Shown: positions 44,356 to 53,643, counted from the first letter of the stretch. The stretch: DNA of 64,000 nt from Acidimicrobiales bacterium MED-G01 (GCA_002457435.1 NTLA01000005.1:57215-121214), one strand, 5' to 3'. Made by a program: numbers and translations. The notes: a model not told the origin generated them from the letters alone.

Positions 44356-45354
44356 ATGACGAGAGTGTTGTCTGGCATCCAACCAACTGGCGATATACAT
44401 CTGGGTAATTATCTTGGAGCTCTGCGCCAGTGGGCGCTGGATCAGCACGAACATGACAGTTTCTATTGCGCGGTCGACCTTCACGCCGTGACGGTGCAAC
44501 AAGACCCGCAAGAACTCCGTTCGAAGACGATTGAGACCATGGCGACATTGGTTGCCGTCGGCTTAGACCCTGAAGTGTGCACGTTGTTCGTTCAAAGTCA
44601 CGTGCCCTATCACACAGAACTCTCGTGGCTTCTTGAATGCACTGTCTCCTTTGGCGAACTTCGCCGAATGACGCAGTTCAAAGATAAATCGACCAAACAA
44701 GGTGACGCTGGCCAAGAACACGTTTCCGCCGGGCTCTTCACCTACCCCGCTTTGATGGCAGCGGACATTTTGATTTACGACGCAGATCGGGTTCCAGTTG
44801 GGGATGACCAACGCCAGCATCTAGAACTCACTCGTGACATCGCTGAGCGCTTCAACTCTCGCTACGGCGACACATTGGTTCTTCCGTCGGCTGCTATCCC
44901 GAAGATCGCTGCGAGAGTTATGGATCTTCAAGAGCCGACGAACAAGATGTCAAAATCGACAGACTCAGCTGCAGGGTCCGTAGGTATTTTTGAGGACACG
45001 AGCTCAATAGCAAAAAAATTCAAGCGCGCTGTCACTGACTCGGACAATGAAGTCTCGTTTGACTTCGAGGCGAAACCGGGTGTTTCGAATTTGTTGTCAA
45101 TTCTTGGCGCCGCGACTGACCGTGACCCAGAAATTCTGGCGAAGGACTACAACCAGTACGGCCCGCTAAAGACAGATGCTGCAGATGCAGTGATCAACGT
45201 CCTTGAACCTGTCCAACAGCGTCGCGCTGACCTTCTTGCAGACCCTGCGGAACTTGATCGAATTATCGCTCGTGGTGCCGAAAAAGCATCCGAAGTTGCC
45301 TCTCAAACAGTTCACAGGGCCAAAAGTGCAATGGGGTTCTTACCGCTCAAGTAA
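44356..45354 (+). CDS. trpS: Tryptophanyl-tRNA synthetase
   Basis: The 332-residue class I synthetase charges tRNA-Trp. The HIGH motif appears as HLGN at residues 15-18 (GIQPTGDIHLGNYLGAL) and KMSKS is at 197-201 (TNKMSKSTDSA). The dimer and tryptophan-binding segments (FVQSHVPYHTELSWLL, YPALMAADILIYDADRVPVG) are intact. It is one of two plus-strand genes in the central block and is convergent with the small membrane protein gene, 17 bp apart. Confidence 0.97.
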   Translation: MTRVLSGIQPTGDIHLGNYLGALRQWALDQHEHDSFYCAVDLHAVTVQQDPQELRSKTIETMATLVAVGLDPEVCTLFVQSHVPYHTELSWLLECTVSFGELRRMTQFKDKSTKQGDAGQEHVSAGLFTYPALMAADILIYDADRVPVGDDQRQHLELTRDIAERFNSRYGDTLVLPSAAIPKIAARVMDLQEPTNKMSKSTDSAAGSVGIFEDTSSIAKKFKRAVTDSDNEVSFDFEAKPGVSNLLSILGAATDRDPEILAKDYNQYGPLKTDAADAVINVLEPVQQRRADLLADPAELDRIIARGAEKASEVASQTVHRAKSAMGFLPLK

Positions 45355-45371
45355 CTTGACGAAATCTCATT

Positions 45372-46010
45372 TCAGAGCTGGGTTCGACCTTCACTTTTAA
45401 TTTTTCCTCCCCGGAAGACTGATACTTCTGGGATATTCGAGGTTGTGTCACTCGACCGCCATCTCCTAAACCCATAAACAAAAACTGCGGCGCCGGCAAC
45501 CGTGACCAGAGTGCCCGCTTCTGCTGTCATGCCCGCTATGCCTGATCCGAGAAAAATGACTGCGAAACCGGCCGCCATCGTCCGTACGTGTCGGTTGGAG
45601 AGTCGCAAAGGAGGCCGTCGGTTGTTATTGCGCTCCTCGATAGTTTCCACTCTGCCGTTCTGAAGTCGCCAGACAAGTAGGGCTGCTTCGTCGGCAGAAA
45701 TATCGGGAGCCACTTGAGCGACCGCGTGATCTTCGGCTGCTCGAACCGCTGTTTCTATATCTTGCGGTGCCGGGGAACCGCCGGCTACACGCTCGGCTGC
45801 TTCTGGATCTCTCTCGATTAGCCAGTCCCGAAAAGGAACAAGCGCACGGTCGATTATTAAACGTTGTTCTTTGGAAAGCTGCCCGCGAGCCTTTTGTCGC
45901 GCTTTCGAGGTTTCTTCGTCTACTGATTGCAGTTTGAAGGTCCCGACGCGGTCCCCGTAAGTATCGAGAACCACACTTTTTAGTTGTTCCGTTATTTCTA
46001 TGGCTTCCAT
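45372..46010 (-). CDS. Hypothetical membrane protein, 212 residues
   Basis: I do not recognise a family. The first 140 residues are soluble, charged and probably helical, with an Ala/Glu-rich stretch (DIETAVRAAEDHAVAQV). Two hydrophobic segments follow at about residues 144-160 and 164-181 as a hairpin, then a short basic tail. The gene starts 9 bp after the HD-domain gene ends, so both are likely expressed with xerD. Its even composition and tight spacing argue that it is real. Confidence 0.65.
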   Translation of the reverse strand: MEAIEITEQLKSVVLDTYGDRVGTFKLQSVDEETSKARQKARGQLSKEQRLIIDRALVPFRDWLIERDPEAAERVAGGSPAPQDIETAVRAAEDHAVAQVAPDISADEAALLVWRLQNGRVETIEERNNNRRPPLRLSNRHVRTMAAGFAVIFLGSGIAGMTAEAGTLVTVAGAAVFVYGFRRWRSSDTTSNIPEVSVFRGGKIKSEGRTQL

Positions 46011-46019
46011 ACACCCTTC

Positions 46020-46544
46020 TTACACTGCCAAATGGTCTGCGCGCGCCAAGACGTCTGCCTTGGTCTTGTCCACTGTCCATTCATGTCTCGGTAGATGATG
46101 TTCTGCTGCCCACCGAACCGCAAAGTCATTGCTTCCGATGTTTCGCAGGAGATCAGCGCCAATACGCGGATAATCGATAAATGATGCGATGTTCGAAAGG
46201 AAGCCGCTATCTGAAGTCCAACGGCTGAGCCTCTCTTGAGTCGTGAACGGCTTAATCACAGCTGCCGCAACCCTCATCACAAGTCCGGACCCAACTGCTG
46301 TCTTGCCTACATCGTGCAGCAAGCCGGCTACTAGGGCTGTTTGATCTCCCGGTAATTCGGTTCCAACTCTTTGGGCGACCACGATTGAGTGGAGTTGGTC
46401 AGCGGAGGACATTTGCAACCACAATTCAAATTCATCGCCTGACAGGTGCCCTCTAACCCAAGCAACTTCCTGTCGTTCGGGCGCTCTCGCTGCAACAGTT
46501 GAAAAGAAGCGGCGTACCAGGTGGCGCGATTGGTTGCCAAGCAC
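46020..46544 (-). CDS. HD-domain phosphohydrolase-like protein
   Basis: The protein of about 174 residues contains an HD-type metal site, VAGLLHDVGKTAVGSG, with upstream SIVVAQRVG and downstream WAAEHHLPRHEW providing further histidines. The family includes nucleotidases and cyclic-nucleotide phosphodiesterases; it is not a full HD-GYP domain. I place the start at GTG 46544, 10 bp downstream of the xerD stop, preceded by GGTAGG. The frame is open to ATG 46619, but that would overlap xerD by 65 bp. The substrate is unknown. Confidence 0.72.
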   Translation of the reverse strand: MLGNQSRHLVRRFFSTVAARAPERQEVAWVRGHLSGDEFELWLQMSSADQLHSIVVAQRVGTELPGDQTALVAGLLHDVGKTAVGSGLVMRVAAAVIKPFTTQERLSRWTSDSGFLSNIASFIDYPRIGADLLRNIGSNDFAVRWAAEHHLPRHEWTVDKTKADVLARADHLAV

Positions 46545-46554
46545 GGTGATGAAC

Positions 46555-47517
46555 CTACCGGTCTTTGAGTCGAACCTCTGCGCGGGGGTGCGCCTGTTGG
46601 TAAATCTGCCGCAGCTCATCCTCCCTTACTGCTGTATACCTTTGAGTGTTTCTGATCGAGACATGTCCTAATAGTTCCTGCACGTATCGAATGTCAGCAC
46701 CGTTAATCAGCATGTGAGTGGCGCATGAATGACGTAAGACGTGAGGGGTTAGTTCTTCCCCGAGTCCAACTTTGTCGCCATGAATGCGAACAATTCTCCA
46801 CGCGCCCATCCGGGAAAGTTGGGTACCTCGTTTCGGTCCCCCGACGCTGAGGAACACTGCGCTCTCAGCGCCTCTATTGGTAGACGTTCGGAGACTCAAT
46901 ACGGCATTACGTCCGGCACCACTCATCCACTGCGATAAAGAGTCAGCAGCCGGGGAGCCAAGTGGGACGACACGTTCTCTTCTCCCCTTACCGAACACCC
47001 TCAGTAGCTGACCATCAAGATCAACATCATCTAGCTGAAGCTCAACGAGTTCCCCGACTCGTAGACCACAGCCGTAAAGGACTTCGAGAATGGCTCTGTC
47101 CCGGTAGGTTGCCGGCTCATCACCTACCGGGGATTCAAGCAGCGATTTAACTTGTTCAACTGTTAGTGCCTTCGGGCTGCCATCTCGGACAGTCGGTACC
47201 GCTATTTCGGCGCTGGGGTCCTCCGGGATCACTTCCTGTTCGTAAACGAGAAAGCTGAAGAACTGCCGAAGAGCTACTAGCTTGCGAGCAACTGTCGCCA
47301 CCTGGTGACGCTGGGAGTCGCGAAGGTGGGCTACATACGAAACTATGTGGTCTTCTTTGGTTGTCGACACGGTGGCACCGGCAGAATGCAACCATGCACA
47401 GAATTCTTCTAAGTCCCGTCCGTAGGCCTTTCGAGTTGATTCAACAAGGCCCTTGTTCGCGACTACCCAACTAAGAAAGTTTTCTCGCCAGCCCTCATCT
47501 TCTTCGGTCGAACTCAT
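46555..47517 (-). CDS. xerD: Site-specific tyrosine recombinase XerD
   Basis: The 320-residue recombinase resolves chromosome dimers at dif. The N-terminal SAM-like core-binding domain is followed by the catalytic domain, with the first arginine in GCGLRVGELVELQL, HVLRHSCATHML (His and the second Arg), and LGHVSIRNTQRYTAV (His and the nucleophilic Tyr). Start ATG 47517 (MSSTEEDEGW) lies 4 bp after the nudix stop; the open frame to 47574 would overlap that gene. The pyrG-nudix-xerD order matches mycobacterial Rv1699-Rv1701, which supports XerD rather than an integron or phage integrase. Confidence 0.94.
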   Translation of the reverse strand: MSSTEEDEGWRENFLSWVVANKGLVESTRKAYGRDLEEFCAWLHSAGATVSTTKEDHIVSYVAHLRDSQRHQVATVARKLVALRQFFSFLVYEQEVIPEDPSAEIAVPTVRDGSPKALTVEQVKSLLESPVGDEPATYRDRAILEVLYGCGLRVGELVELQLDDVDLDGQLLRVFGKGRRERVVPLGSPAADSLSQWMSGAGRNAVLSLRTSTNRGAESAVFLSVGGPKRGTQLSRMGAWRIVRIHGDKVGLGEELTPHVLRHSCATHMLINGADIRYVQELLGHVSIRNTQRYTAVREDELRQIYQQAHPRAEVRLKDR

Positions 47518-47521
47518 TCGG

Positions 47522-48082
47522 TTACGATGCCAATCTTTGTTGCAGAAGCAAGAGGCCAGCAACAGTCTTTGCATCTGTTATGAGTCCGGTTGCAATCATC
47601 TCGGTGAGGTCTTCGAGAGCAACCGTTTCAACCGTCATCGATTCTTCTTCGACGCCGTCAGCTTGACGTTCAGTCCACGAAAGGCCAGTAGCCAAATATA
47701 TAGAAATGGACTCATCAGCGAACCCGACAGCAGTTACTAACGTGACCAGATGTTCAAGAGTTTGGGCGACACAACCCACTTCTTCTTCTAATTCTCGGCG
47801 CGCTGTGTCTATTTCTGATTCCCCGTCTTTATCGCGAAGTCCGGCAGGTAGTTCCAAGAGCCAGCGGTTGAGTGGGGTGCGGAACTGGCGAACAAGAAAG
47901 ACGTGTTCTTTATCATCGTCAACGGGTACAACAGCGACCGCTCCTCGGTGTCGAATGATATCTCGTTCAAAAACTTCGCCTGTTGAGTCAGACCACGTAG
48001 TCGCATATAAATCAAAGGCGTAGCCAGCATGCACCAGGTCTTCGCCGAGGAGAGAAAACTCAGGGTCGGGTGAGCCGACCAC
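47522..48082 (-). CDS. Nudix hydrolase, ADP-ribose pyrophosphatase-like
   Basis: The 186-residue protein has the Nudix box in the pattern G-x5-E-x7-R-E-x2-E-E-x-G, starting at GLRDKDGESEIDTARRELEE and continuing EVG. Upstream VFLVRQFRTPLNRWLLELPAG is typical of ADP-ribose pyrophosphatases. The homologue Rv1700 in the same gene position acts on ADP-ribose, which supports the call. The start is GTG 48082, 3 bp after the pyrG stop. Confidence 0.92.
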   Translation of the reverse strand: MVGSPDPEFSLLGEDLVHAGYAFDLYATTWSDSTGEVFERDIIRHRGAVAVVPVDDDKEHVFLVRQFRTPLNRWLLELPAGLRDKDGESEIDTARRELEEEVGCVAQTLEHLVTLVTAVGFADESISIYLATGLSWTERQADGVEEESMTVETVALEDLTEMIATGLITDAKTVAGLLLLQQRLAS

Positions 48083-48085
48083 GGC

Positions 48086-49729
48086 TCAATCTACCGACTC
48101 TGCGCTTGACTCCAGGAGCTTCGGATTTCGTCCTTCGGCCCTGGACAGAGCTGCTTCCACCAGACCTTGGAAAAGTGGGGCAGGGCGGTCCGGGCGGCTC
48201 TTGAATTCGGGATGTGCCTGAGTACCAACCCAGAATGGATGTGTCTCAAGTTCAATAAATTCCACTAGACGTCCATCAGGAGACAATCCGCTGCACCTCA
48301 GGCCGTGGTCTTCCATCGGAGCCCGATAATCATTATTTACTTCATACCGGTGTCGATGACGCTCGTAAATCAAAGCTTCGCCGTACATTGCTGCTGCCTT
48401 GGTGCCTTCAAGAAGTCGAGCTGGATATAACCCAAGTCTCATGGTCCCACCCATATCGGTTACGTCTCTTTGCGAATCCATCAAGTCGACAACGGGGTGG
48501 GTAGTTGTTGGGTCGAATTCGCGGCTGTTGGCACCAACCAGTCCTAGTTCGTTTCGACAGAACTCGGTAACCATGACCTGCAGACCCAAACAGATACCCA
48601 AACAGGGGATCTCGTTTTCTCTGGCGTAGTTGGCTGCAGCAATTTTTCCCTCGATCCCTCGTTCTCCGAAGCCTCCGGGGATAATCATTCCGTCTAGATG
48701 AGCAAGTCGGCCTCCGGCCAGTAGACCTTCCACATCTTCGGCTTGAATCCATTCAATTTCAATATCAGCTGCGTGCTGGTACCCGCCATGCCGTAACGCT
48801 TCAACCACTGACAGGTAGGCGTCAGGAAGGCTTACGTATTTTCCAATTATTCCTATGCGGACCTTTGATGTGGCTCCTTCAATTCGGTCAACTAACGAGG
48901 ACCAAGATTGCAGGTCTGGTTCCAGGTTCGAAATACCGAGAATTTCACAAACGTATCGGTCAAGTCCTTCCTCATGAAGTATCAAGGGAACCTCGTAGAG
49001 GTTTGACGCGTCGGGGGCGTTCACTACGCCCGATAGCTCCACATCGCACAGCTGCGAGATCTTTTCTCGCAAGGCTGTGTTAATAGGTTCTTCACTTCTC
49101 AACACCACTGCGTCTGGTTGAATTCCGCGACTTCGCAGCTCGGTCACGGAGTGTTGGGTAGGTTTAGTTTTCTGTTCACCTGATGGGCCGATAAAGGGGA
49201 CAAGGGTGACGTGCACGTAACAGACGTTGCCTCGCCCAGCGTCTAATCGCATCTGCCTAATGGCCTCTAGGAACGGCAATATTTCAATGTCTCCAGCTGT
49301 CCCTCCGACTTCAGTTATGACGATGTCGGTGTCAGCGGTTGCTAGGCGCCTGATCCGCCTCTTGATTTCATCGGTGATGTGAGGAATTACTTGAACTGTC
49401 TTACCTAAATAATCTCCATGGCGTTCCGCTGCCAACACTGCCTGGTAGATAGAACCGGTGGTCGCGTTCGAATCTTTGGTTAGCGGTTCATCGATAAAGC
49501 GTTCGTAATGGCCTAAATCTAAGTCTGTTTCACCTCCATCATCCGTTACAAAGACTTCTCCATGTTCGAAAGGGTTCATCGTGCCGGGGTCGACATTGAT
49601 GTAGGGGTCGAACTTCTGCATGGTGACCCTAAGTCCTCTCGCTTTCAACAACCGCCCGAGGGAAGATCCTGTTATACCTTTGCCAAGCCCACTAGCTACC
49701 CCACCGGTAACGAAGATGTGTTTAGTCAT
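48086..49729 (-). CDS. pyrG: CTP synthase
   Basis: The 547-residue enzyme aminates UTP to CTP with glutamine. The N-terminal synthetase domain begins [20 protein letters not shown] and contains [20 protein letters not shown] and the GGTAGDIE loop. The C-terminal class I glutaminase has [12 protein letters not shown], the nucleophile in CLGICLGLQ, and the His/Glu pair in AHPEFKSRP. It is complete. A nested inverted repeat lies in the 114 bp upstream. Confidence 0.97.
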   Translation of the reverse strand: MTKHIFVTGGVASGLGKGITGSSLGRLLKARGLRVTMQKFDPYINVDPGTMNPFEHGEVFVTDDGGETDLDLGHYERFIDEPLTKDSNATTGSIYQAVLAAERHGDYLGKTVQVIPHITDEIKRRIRRLATADTDIVITEVGGTAGDIEILPFLEAIRQMRLDAGRGNVCYVHVTLVPFIGPSGEQKTKPTQHSVTELRSRGIQPDAVVLRSEEPINTALREKISQLCDVELSGVVNAPDASNLYEVPLILHEEGLDRYVCEILGISNLEPDLQSWSSLVDRIEGATSKVRIGIIGKYVSLPDAYLSVVEALRHGGYQHAADIEIEWIQAEDVEGLLAGGRLAHLDGMIIPGGFGERGIEGKIAAANYARENEIPCLGICLGLQVMVTEFCRNELGLVGANSREFDPTTTHPVVDLMDSQRDVTDMGGTMRLGLYPARLLEGTKAAAMYGEALIYERHRHRYEVNNDYRAPMEDHGLRCSGLSPDGRLVEFIELETHPFWVGTQAHPEFKSRPDRPAPLFQGLVEAALSRAEGRNPKLLESSAESVD

Positions 49730-49776
49730 GGTTGAGATCCTGCTGCACTGAAACAGAATTTAGCGGTTCCGCTCTC

Positions 49777-49822
49777 CAATGTTGTTGACCTTGAGCAACA
49801 GATTTCATGCAGCACAACATTG
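49777..49822 (-). promoter_or_regulatory. Inverted repeat upstream of pyrG
   Basis: CAATGTTGT (49777-49785) and ACAACATTG (49814-49822) are perfect 9-bp inverted arms separated by 28 nt. Within the loop on the minus strand, TGTTG and CAACA can form an inner stem. The element lies in the 114-bp gap between the GT4 stop and the pyrG start. No T-run follows, so a leader structure or regulator site is more likely than a terminator. Confidence 0.35.
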
Positions 49823-49843
49823 AGGTCGGATTCGATGACAACT

Positions 49844-50704
49844 TCAAGTTTTCGGTTGCCTTGTACCTGCGCGATCGACGCGACTCAATAACGCATTGTC
49901 GGCGATCACCTGACTGAAAGAGGTTTGTTCGCTCGCAAGGTTAAAGCCCGCCAGTACCACCAAGACAACCCATTGGACTGTGGATGCGCTGACCAGGACC
50001 GTAGAGAATCCGAGGAGGGCGCCTGTCGCATTAACCCCTGTGTCACCCTGCATATGTCTTTCGATAAGTTCCGCCGGCATCAGGCCAACGCTCGCACCAA
50101 CCACACCCGCTGCCCAGACCAGATGCACAGCTGAGTAAGAATCACCCCAAATGAGAACCGACACCAAGAGAATTATGAACCACAAGAAAGAAATTTTTGA
50201 TGAACGCGCTGGGGCTCTATCGAAAAGGTTTAAGAGATTGGCGCTTAACGCGACTATTGCTGCACAACGAGTCATCTCCACTAGGCCGTCGCTGATGTCA
50301 GCGATCAGCACTGCAGCCAGGGAGACTAGAACACCTCCAACTAATTTTACGAGACCAGTAGATACGACTCGCTCAGATACGACAGAACGAAGGTGTCCTT
50401 TAAATCCTCCGACACTGTTCCCTCCACGAGTGTCATCGACCCATCCCAATAATCCGAAGGTAAGCACGAGCACCAAGACCGCTACAACATGGGAGCCGTG
50501 CAGTGACGGCCTGAAGCCCCAATACAAATTAACGACGATTATCACTTCCAACGCGACAACGAAAATTCCCGAAACAGCAAAGATGAGAGCCCCGCGATAA
50601 TTCTCTTTCTGCAAACTAGGGATTGTTAAAGCAGAGCCAAGGCGCCCCCAGGCAAGCAGGGCAGCAACTGCAGCAATCAAAAAGACACCTATGGTCAAAA
50701 CCAC
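49844..50704 (-). CDS. MraY/WecA-like polytopic membrane protein (GT4 family-like) with altered active-site motif
   Basis: The 286-residue protein has about eight hydrophobic segments and resembles the phospho-N-acetylhexosamine-1-phosphate transferases. The first catalytic pair is kept as GWVDD (D90, D91) and the late GDTG motif is kept at residues 220-223. In the central motif, where MraY and WecA have NxxNxxDGxDGL, this protein has NLLNLFDRAPARS (residues 156-168), losing the second Asp and both glycines. It may use a different sugar or lack activity. The GTG start overlaps the GT2 gene by 10 bp, making it the last gene of the tlyA-nadK-recN-steA-mctB-GT2-GT4 run. Confidence 0.72.
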   Translation of the reverse strand: MVLTIGVFLIAAVAALLAWGRLGSALTIPSLQKENYRGALIFAVSGIFVVALEVIIVVNLYWGFRPSLHGSHVVAVLVLVLTFGLLGWVDDTRGGNSVGGFKGHLRSVVSERVVSTGLVKLVGGVLVSLAAVLIADISDGLVEMTRCAAIVALSANLLNLFDRAPARSSKISFLWFIILLVSVLIWGDSYSAVHLVWAAGVVGASVGLMPAELIERHMQGDTGVNATGALLGFSTVLVSASTVQWVVLVVLAGFNLASEQTSFSQVIADNALLSRVDRAGTRQPKT

Positions 50705-51420
50705 TGTTTGATTCTCCTAATAGCTGCTCGCAGGGTTGACTCTATGGTGCACCGCCATCCCAGCCGAGACGCGGACGCCCGCGTCAGATCTCGTAATTGT
50801 CCTGCTCGGTGGAGAATGCCCCTGATTCCTCTGCCGGTTGGAGTGTGAGAAAGTTCTATGGGCATCTCTAGGATTCGTCCTCCGGCCACATCAACGTCCA
50901 TCGTGAGGCCGACCTCTAATCCAAATCCACCCGCCAGGGTTAGTGAACGCATCAAAGAGCCGTTGATAGCTCGCTGGCCTGACAAAGGTTCGAGGAAACT
51001 CCGACCAGTCGCCTCGATAAGTAGTCCCGCCGCTGTAAGTTTCGCGAAACCAAATCCTCTCGACCTTCCTTCATGGGGGAATACAGCAATCGTCATCTCG
51101 GCCTTGTCTTCCAACAACGGTTGCAACAGCTCGATGGCGTGGCTTGCGGAATCACCAAGGTCAGCATCGATCAGAAGGTAGTTATCGGGGGCACCTGAAG
51201 ATGCAACGCCTGCTGCCACCGCTCCACCCTTTCCGACATTTGACTCCAGCTCAATCACTCGGGCTCCAGCTTTTGAGGCACTTTCACCTGTGCCGTCTAC
51301 CGACCCATCATCGACAACTAACACCTCACCAATGGCGCCGGTCTTTAAAAGCGACGTTACCGTCGCTGAAATTGACTCAACGTTGTCCTTTGCGGGCACT
51401 ATCGCTACCACGTGAGTCAT
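50695..51420 (-). CDS. Family 2 glycosyltransferase (polyprenyl-phosphate sugar transferase-like)
   Basis: The 241-residue protein has the GT-A fold: VAIVPAKDNVESISATV at the start, VLVVDDGSVDGTGESA, NVGKGGAVAAGV, and a DxD-like metal site in LLIDADLGDS. It resembles dolichyl/polyprenyl-phosphate mannosyl- and glucosyltransferases but has no membrane tail. It would transfer a sugar from a nucleotide donor to a lipid carrier or envelope acceptor. Its start overlaps mctB's stop by 4 bp and its end overlaps the MraY-like gene, so all three are coupled. Confidence 0.82.
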   Translation of the reverse strand: MTHVVAIVPAKDNVESISATVTSLLKTGAIGEVLVVDDGSVDGTGESASKAGARVIELESNVGKGGAVAAGVASSGAPDNYLLIDADLGDSASHAIELLQPLLEDKAEMTIAVFPHEGRSRGFGFAKLTAAGLLIEATGRSFLEPLSGQRAINGSLMRSLTLAGGFGLEVGLTMDVDVAGGRILEMPIELSHTPTGRGIRGILHRAGQLRDLTRASASRLGWRCTIESTLRAAIRRIKQWF

Positions 51421-52484
51421 CTAGGAAACCGCTCTTCAGCGGTAGGTAATTCACCGTAGTGACCTACGACCGGCAGACGACTGAGCCCAATTAAGAGCCC
51501 AAGACGACCTTCCAGAGAGCCAATGTCATCAAACGTCGACCAACCTTTCGCAAGATCTGAATCATCGCGAATTCTGTCAACCACTTCTCCCCGCGTTGCA
51601 TCACCAATTTCGAGTTCAATGACGGCTCCAAACCCGTAGCCCCTTCGATCAGTGATTTCTTGGATAAGGGGAACTATGAAGCCCTGGTGGAGGTCCGTGT
51701 GCTCCGGGTCATTGACGAAAATTATCCTGTTGGCCAAATTGGAAAGCTCTTCGATAGCCACTGCTGACTGATACCGGTCGAAACGTACCAACCCAAGGTC
51801 ACTCAATTGACTAATGACTTCGTTGGTTGATTCAATCTCTTTATTGGTTACCCCGTCTTCAACCAAGAGGGAAGCAGCCAAATGAGTAATCGTTACCTCG
51901 GAAACTGCAACCGAATTCGATTCGACCGCAAATGTTTCGGCTAGGGCCGCCAAGGTCTCCGGGTCCTCAAAATTCATTGCCGGTCGTATCCATAGGGTTC
52001 CCAGATATTCTCCGTCCGAACGGGTCAGGACTTCGCGAATTTCCGACATGGCCGGGCGGTCGACGCCCGTTGGAGCCAACATCAACCAAGAGGTTCCTTC
52101 TAGGCGACCTCTCGGCATCAAGTTTTCGATGGAATTTAGAAGGAGATTGTTGGTCACCCTGTCCATCTCACTTTGGTCACGAATGGCATCGGCCTCTTGT
52201 ATGGAAGAACTACGAATATCTTCTAGCTGCTCGTCGTGACGTTGCCTTTGTTCAAGTCCCTCAGCCCGAAGTAACTCATTATCTTCCAGCAAGCTGTTTT
52301 GGTCAGCTACTGCCTGATCCTTAATTTGAATAGCTTCATCGCGGTCTAATTTAAACTCGTTCACTTGGTCTTCGAGCTCGTTCACCAATATTGAATCGAC
52401 AAAGGTCGAACCCAATGCCAGGCCGATACCCAGGGCTAAGAAAACGGCCACGACACTGACTATGTGATATCGGAGATTTATCAC
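51417..52484 (-). CDS. MctB/SteB-family envelope protein (copper transporter family)
   Basis: The 355-residue protein begins INLRYHIVSVVAVFLALGIG, an N-terminal membrane anchor typical of the Rv1698/MctB family, followed by a long coiled coil (about residues 33-107) and an extracytoplasmic domain. Mycobacterial MctB has been linked to copper efflux and outer-membrane channel activity; in corynebacteria the protein beside SteA (SteB) acts in cell separation. There is no clear metal-binding cluster here. It lies directly downstream of steA (7 bp), as in those genomes, so a role with SteA at the division site is the better guess. Confidence 0.85.
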   Translation of the reverse strand: MINLRYHIVSVVAVFLALGIGLALGSTFVDSILVNELEDQVNEFKLDRDEAIQIKDQAVADQNSLLEDNELLRAEGLEQRQRHDEQLEDIRSSSIQEADAIRDQSEMDRVTNNLLLNSIENLMPRGRLEGTSWLMLAPTGVDRPAMSEIREVLTRSDGEYLGTLWIRPAMNFEDPETLAALAETFAVESNSVAVSEVTITHLAASLLVEDGVTNKEIESTNEVISQLSDLGLVRFDRYQSAVAIEELSNLANRIIFVNDPEHTDLHQGFIVPLIQEITDRRGYGFGAVIELEIGDATRGEVVDRIRDDSDLAKGWSTFDDIGSLEGRLGLLIGLSRLPVVGHYGELPTAEERFPR

Positions 52485-52491
52485 GCGTCCA

Positions 52492-53643
52492 TCACATCCC
52501 TAAGTTGAGCCAGAGGGTTCGCAGCAACAAACGAACGGGTTCAGTTACCACTGCAATCACAGCTAGGGTGAAAATGGCTGAAAGGACAAGTAAGGCTAGG
52601 TCGCGTTTACGAACTTGGGTGCGATAGAGACGGCCCACCCCCTTAGCGTCCACCAGAATTGAGGAGACCTTCATACGGGTCAAGAATGTAGAGGCCATCC
52701 CTCTGCGGCCCTTGTCAAAGAAGTCAGCCATCGAAGTGTGTGAACCGACCAACACAATCAATTCCGCGCTTTTTTCGAAAGCAATGCGCATGGCTATATC
52801 TTCGCTAGTGCCAAGACCTTCCACTACCGCGTATTCGAACCCAAGACGTTCTAGTCGCATTGCTCCGGGTGCTTCCCCTCCAGGGTAAGCATGGACAAGT
52901 AGTTGTGCCCCACAGTCCAAAGCGTCTCTCGATACGGAGTCAAAGTCACCCACTATGAGGTCAGGAGTAAGGCCTACTTCTAAGAGAGCGTCAGCGCCGC
53001 CGTCAACCCCTATTAACACGGGACGCATTTCGCTTACGTAGCCGGACCTTTTCAGAGTAGATAGATCTTCTCGGTAGTCAATACCTCTCACAACCACTAG
53101 CACCTGTCGTTGGGTGATACTGCTTACGATTTCGGGAAGGTCCAGGTCATCGGTGATGAGTTCCGGCTCGTCGGCCAGATATTGAAGTGTGTTCGTCGCG
53201 AATTCGCCTAATTCTCCGCGCACTGCCTCTCTTGCCAATTCGAGTCGGCGCTCCAACTCATCGATTGTTGGTTTGGCTCCCTTACCTTTTAGTTCTCCGT
53301 CGACAAAAACTCTGTTGTTGACAAGCGAGATTGTTTCACCTTCTCGAATGCTGTTAAAAGCGCTGACCCCGACTCCATCAATTAACGGAATCCCTGATTT
53401 GAGTAGTAAGAGAGCCCCGAGAGCCGGGTACCTTCCAGACAAGCTCTGGGATGCGTTGACAACAGCCGCCACACGAGCTGATACCAGCCCTTCTGCTGCC
53501 ACTCGATCTAGATCTTCGTGGTTGATTACTGCGATATCACCAACATGTAGGCGCGGAATGAGATTTTTTGTGCGGCGGTCCACACGAGCCGGAGCTTCTA
53601 AAGTTCCACTAGTTAGGTTGCTGTCACGACGCCTGAGTCTCAT
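52492..53643 (-). CDS. steA: SteA-like cytokinetic ring protein
   Basis: The 383-residue protein is soluble except for a C-terminal membrane anchor (LALLVLSAIFTLAVIAVV, about residues 346-363). The middle has a thiamin-pyrophosphokinase-like fold with LIVGDFDSVSRDALDCGAQL. An N-terminal segment contains LHVGDIAVINHEDLDRVAAE. Homologues lie between recN and mctB in mycobacteria and corynebacteria, where SteA was assigned to the RipC-FtsEX cell-separation pathway. It overlaps recN's stop by 4 bp and precedes the mctB-like gene by 7 bp. Confidence 0.88.
   Translation of the reverse strand: MRLRRRDSNLTSGTLEAPARVDRRTKNLIPRLHVGDIAVINHEDLDRVAAEGLVSARVAAVVNASQSLSGRYPALGALLLLKSGIPLIDGVGVSAFNSIREGETISLVNNRVFVDGELKGKGAKPTIDELERRLELAREAVRGELGEFATNTLQYLADEPELITDDLDLPEIVSSITQRQVLVVVRGIDYREDLSTLKRSGYVSEMRPVLIGVDGGADALLEVGLTPDLIVGDFDSVSRDALDCGAQLLVHAYPGGEAPGAMRLERLGFEYAVVEGLGTSEDIAMRIAFEKSAELIVLVGSHTSMADFFDKGRRGMASTFLTRMKVSSILVDAKGVGRLYRTQVRKRDLALLVLSAIFTLAVIAVVTEPVRLLLRTLWLNLGM

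Noticed and set aside
46555..47517. Tyrosine recombinase as the integrase of a mobile element
   Set aside because: The gene is in the conserved pyrG-nudix-xerD position and no attachment sites, phage genes or composition change surround it.
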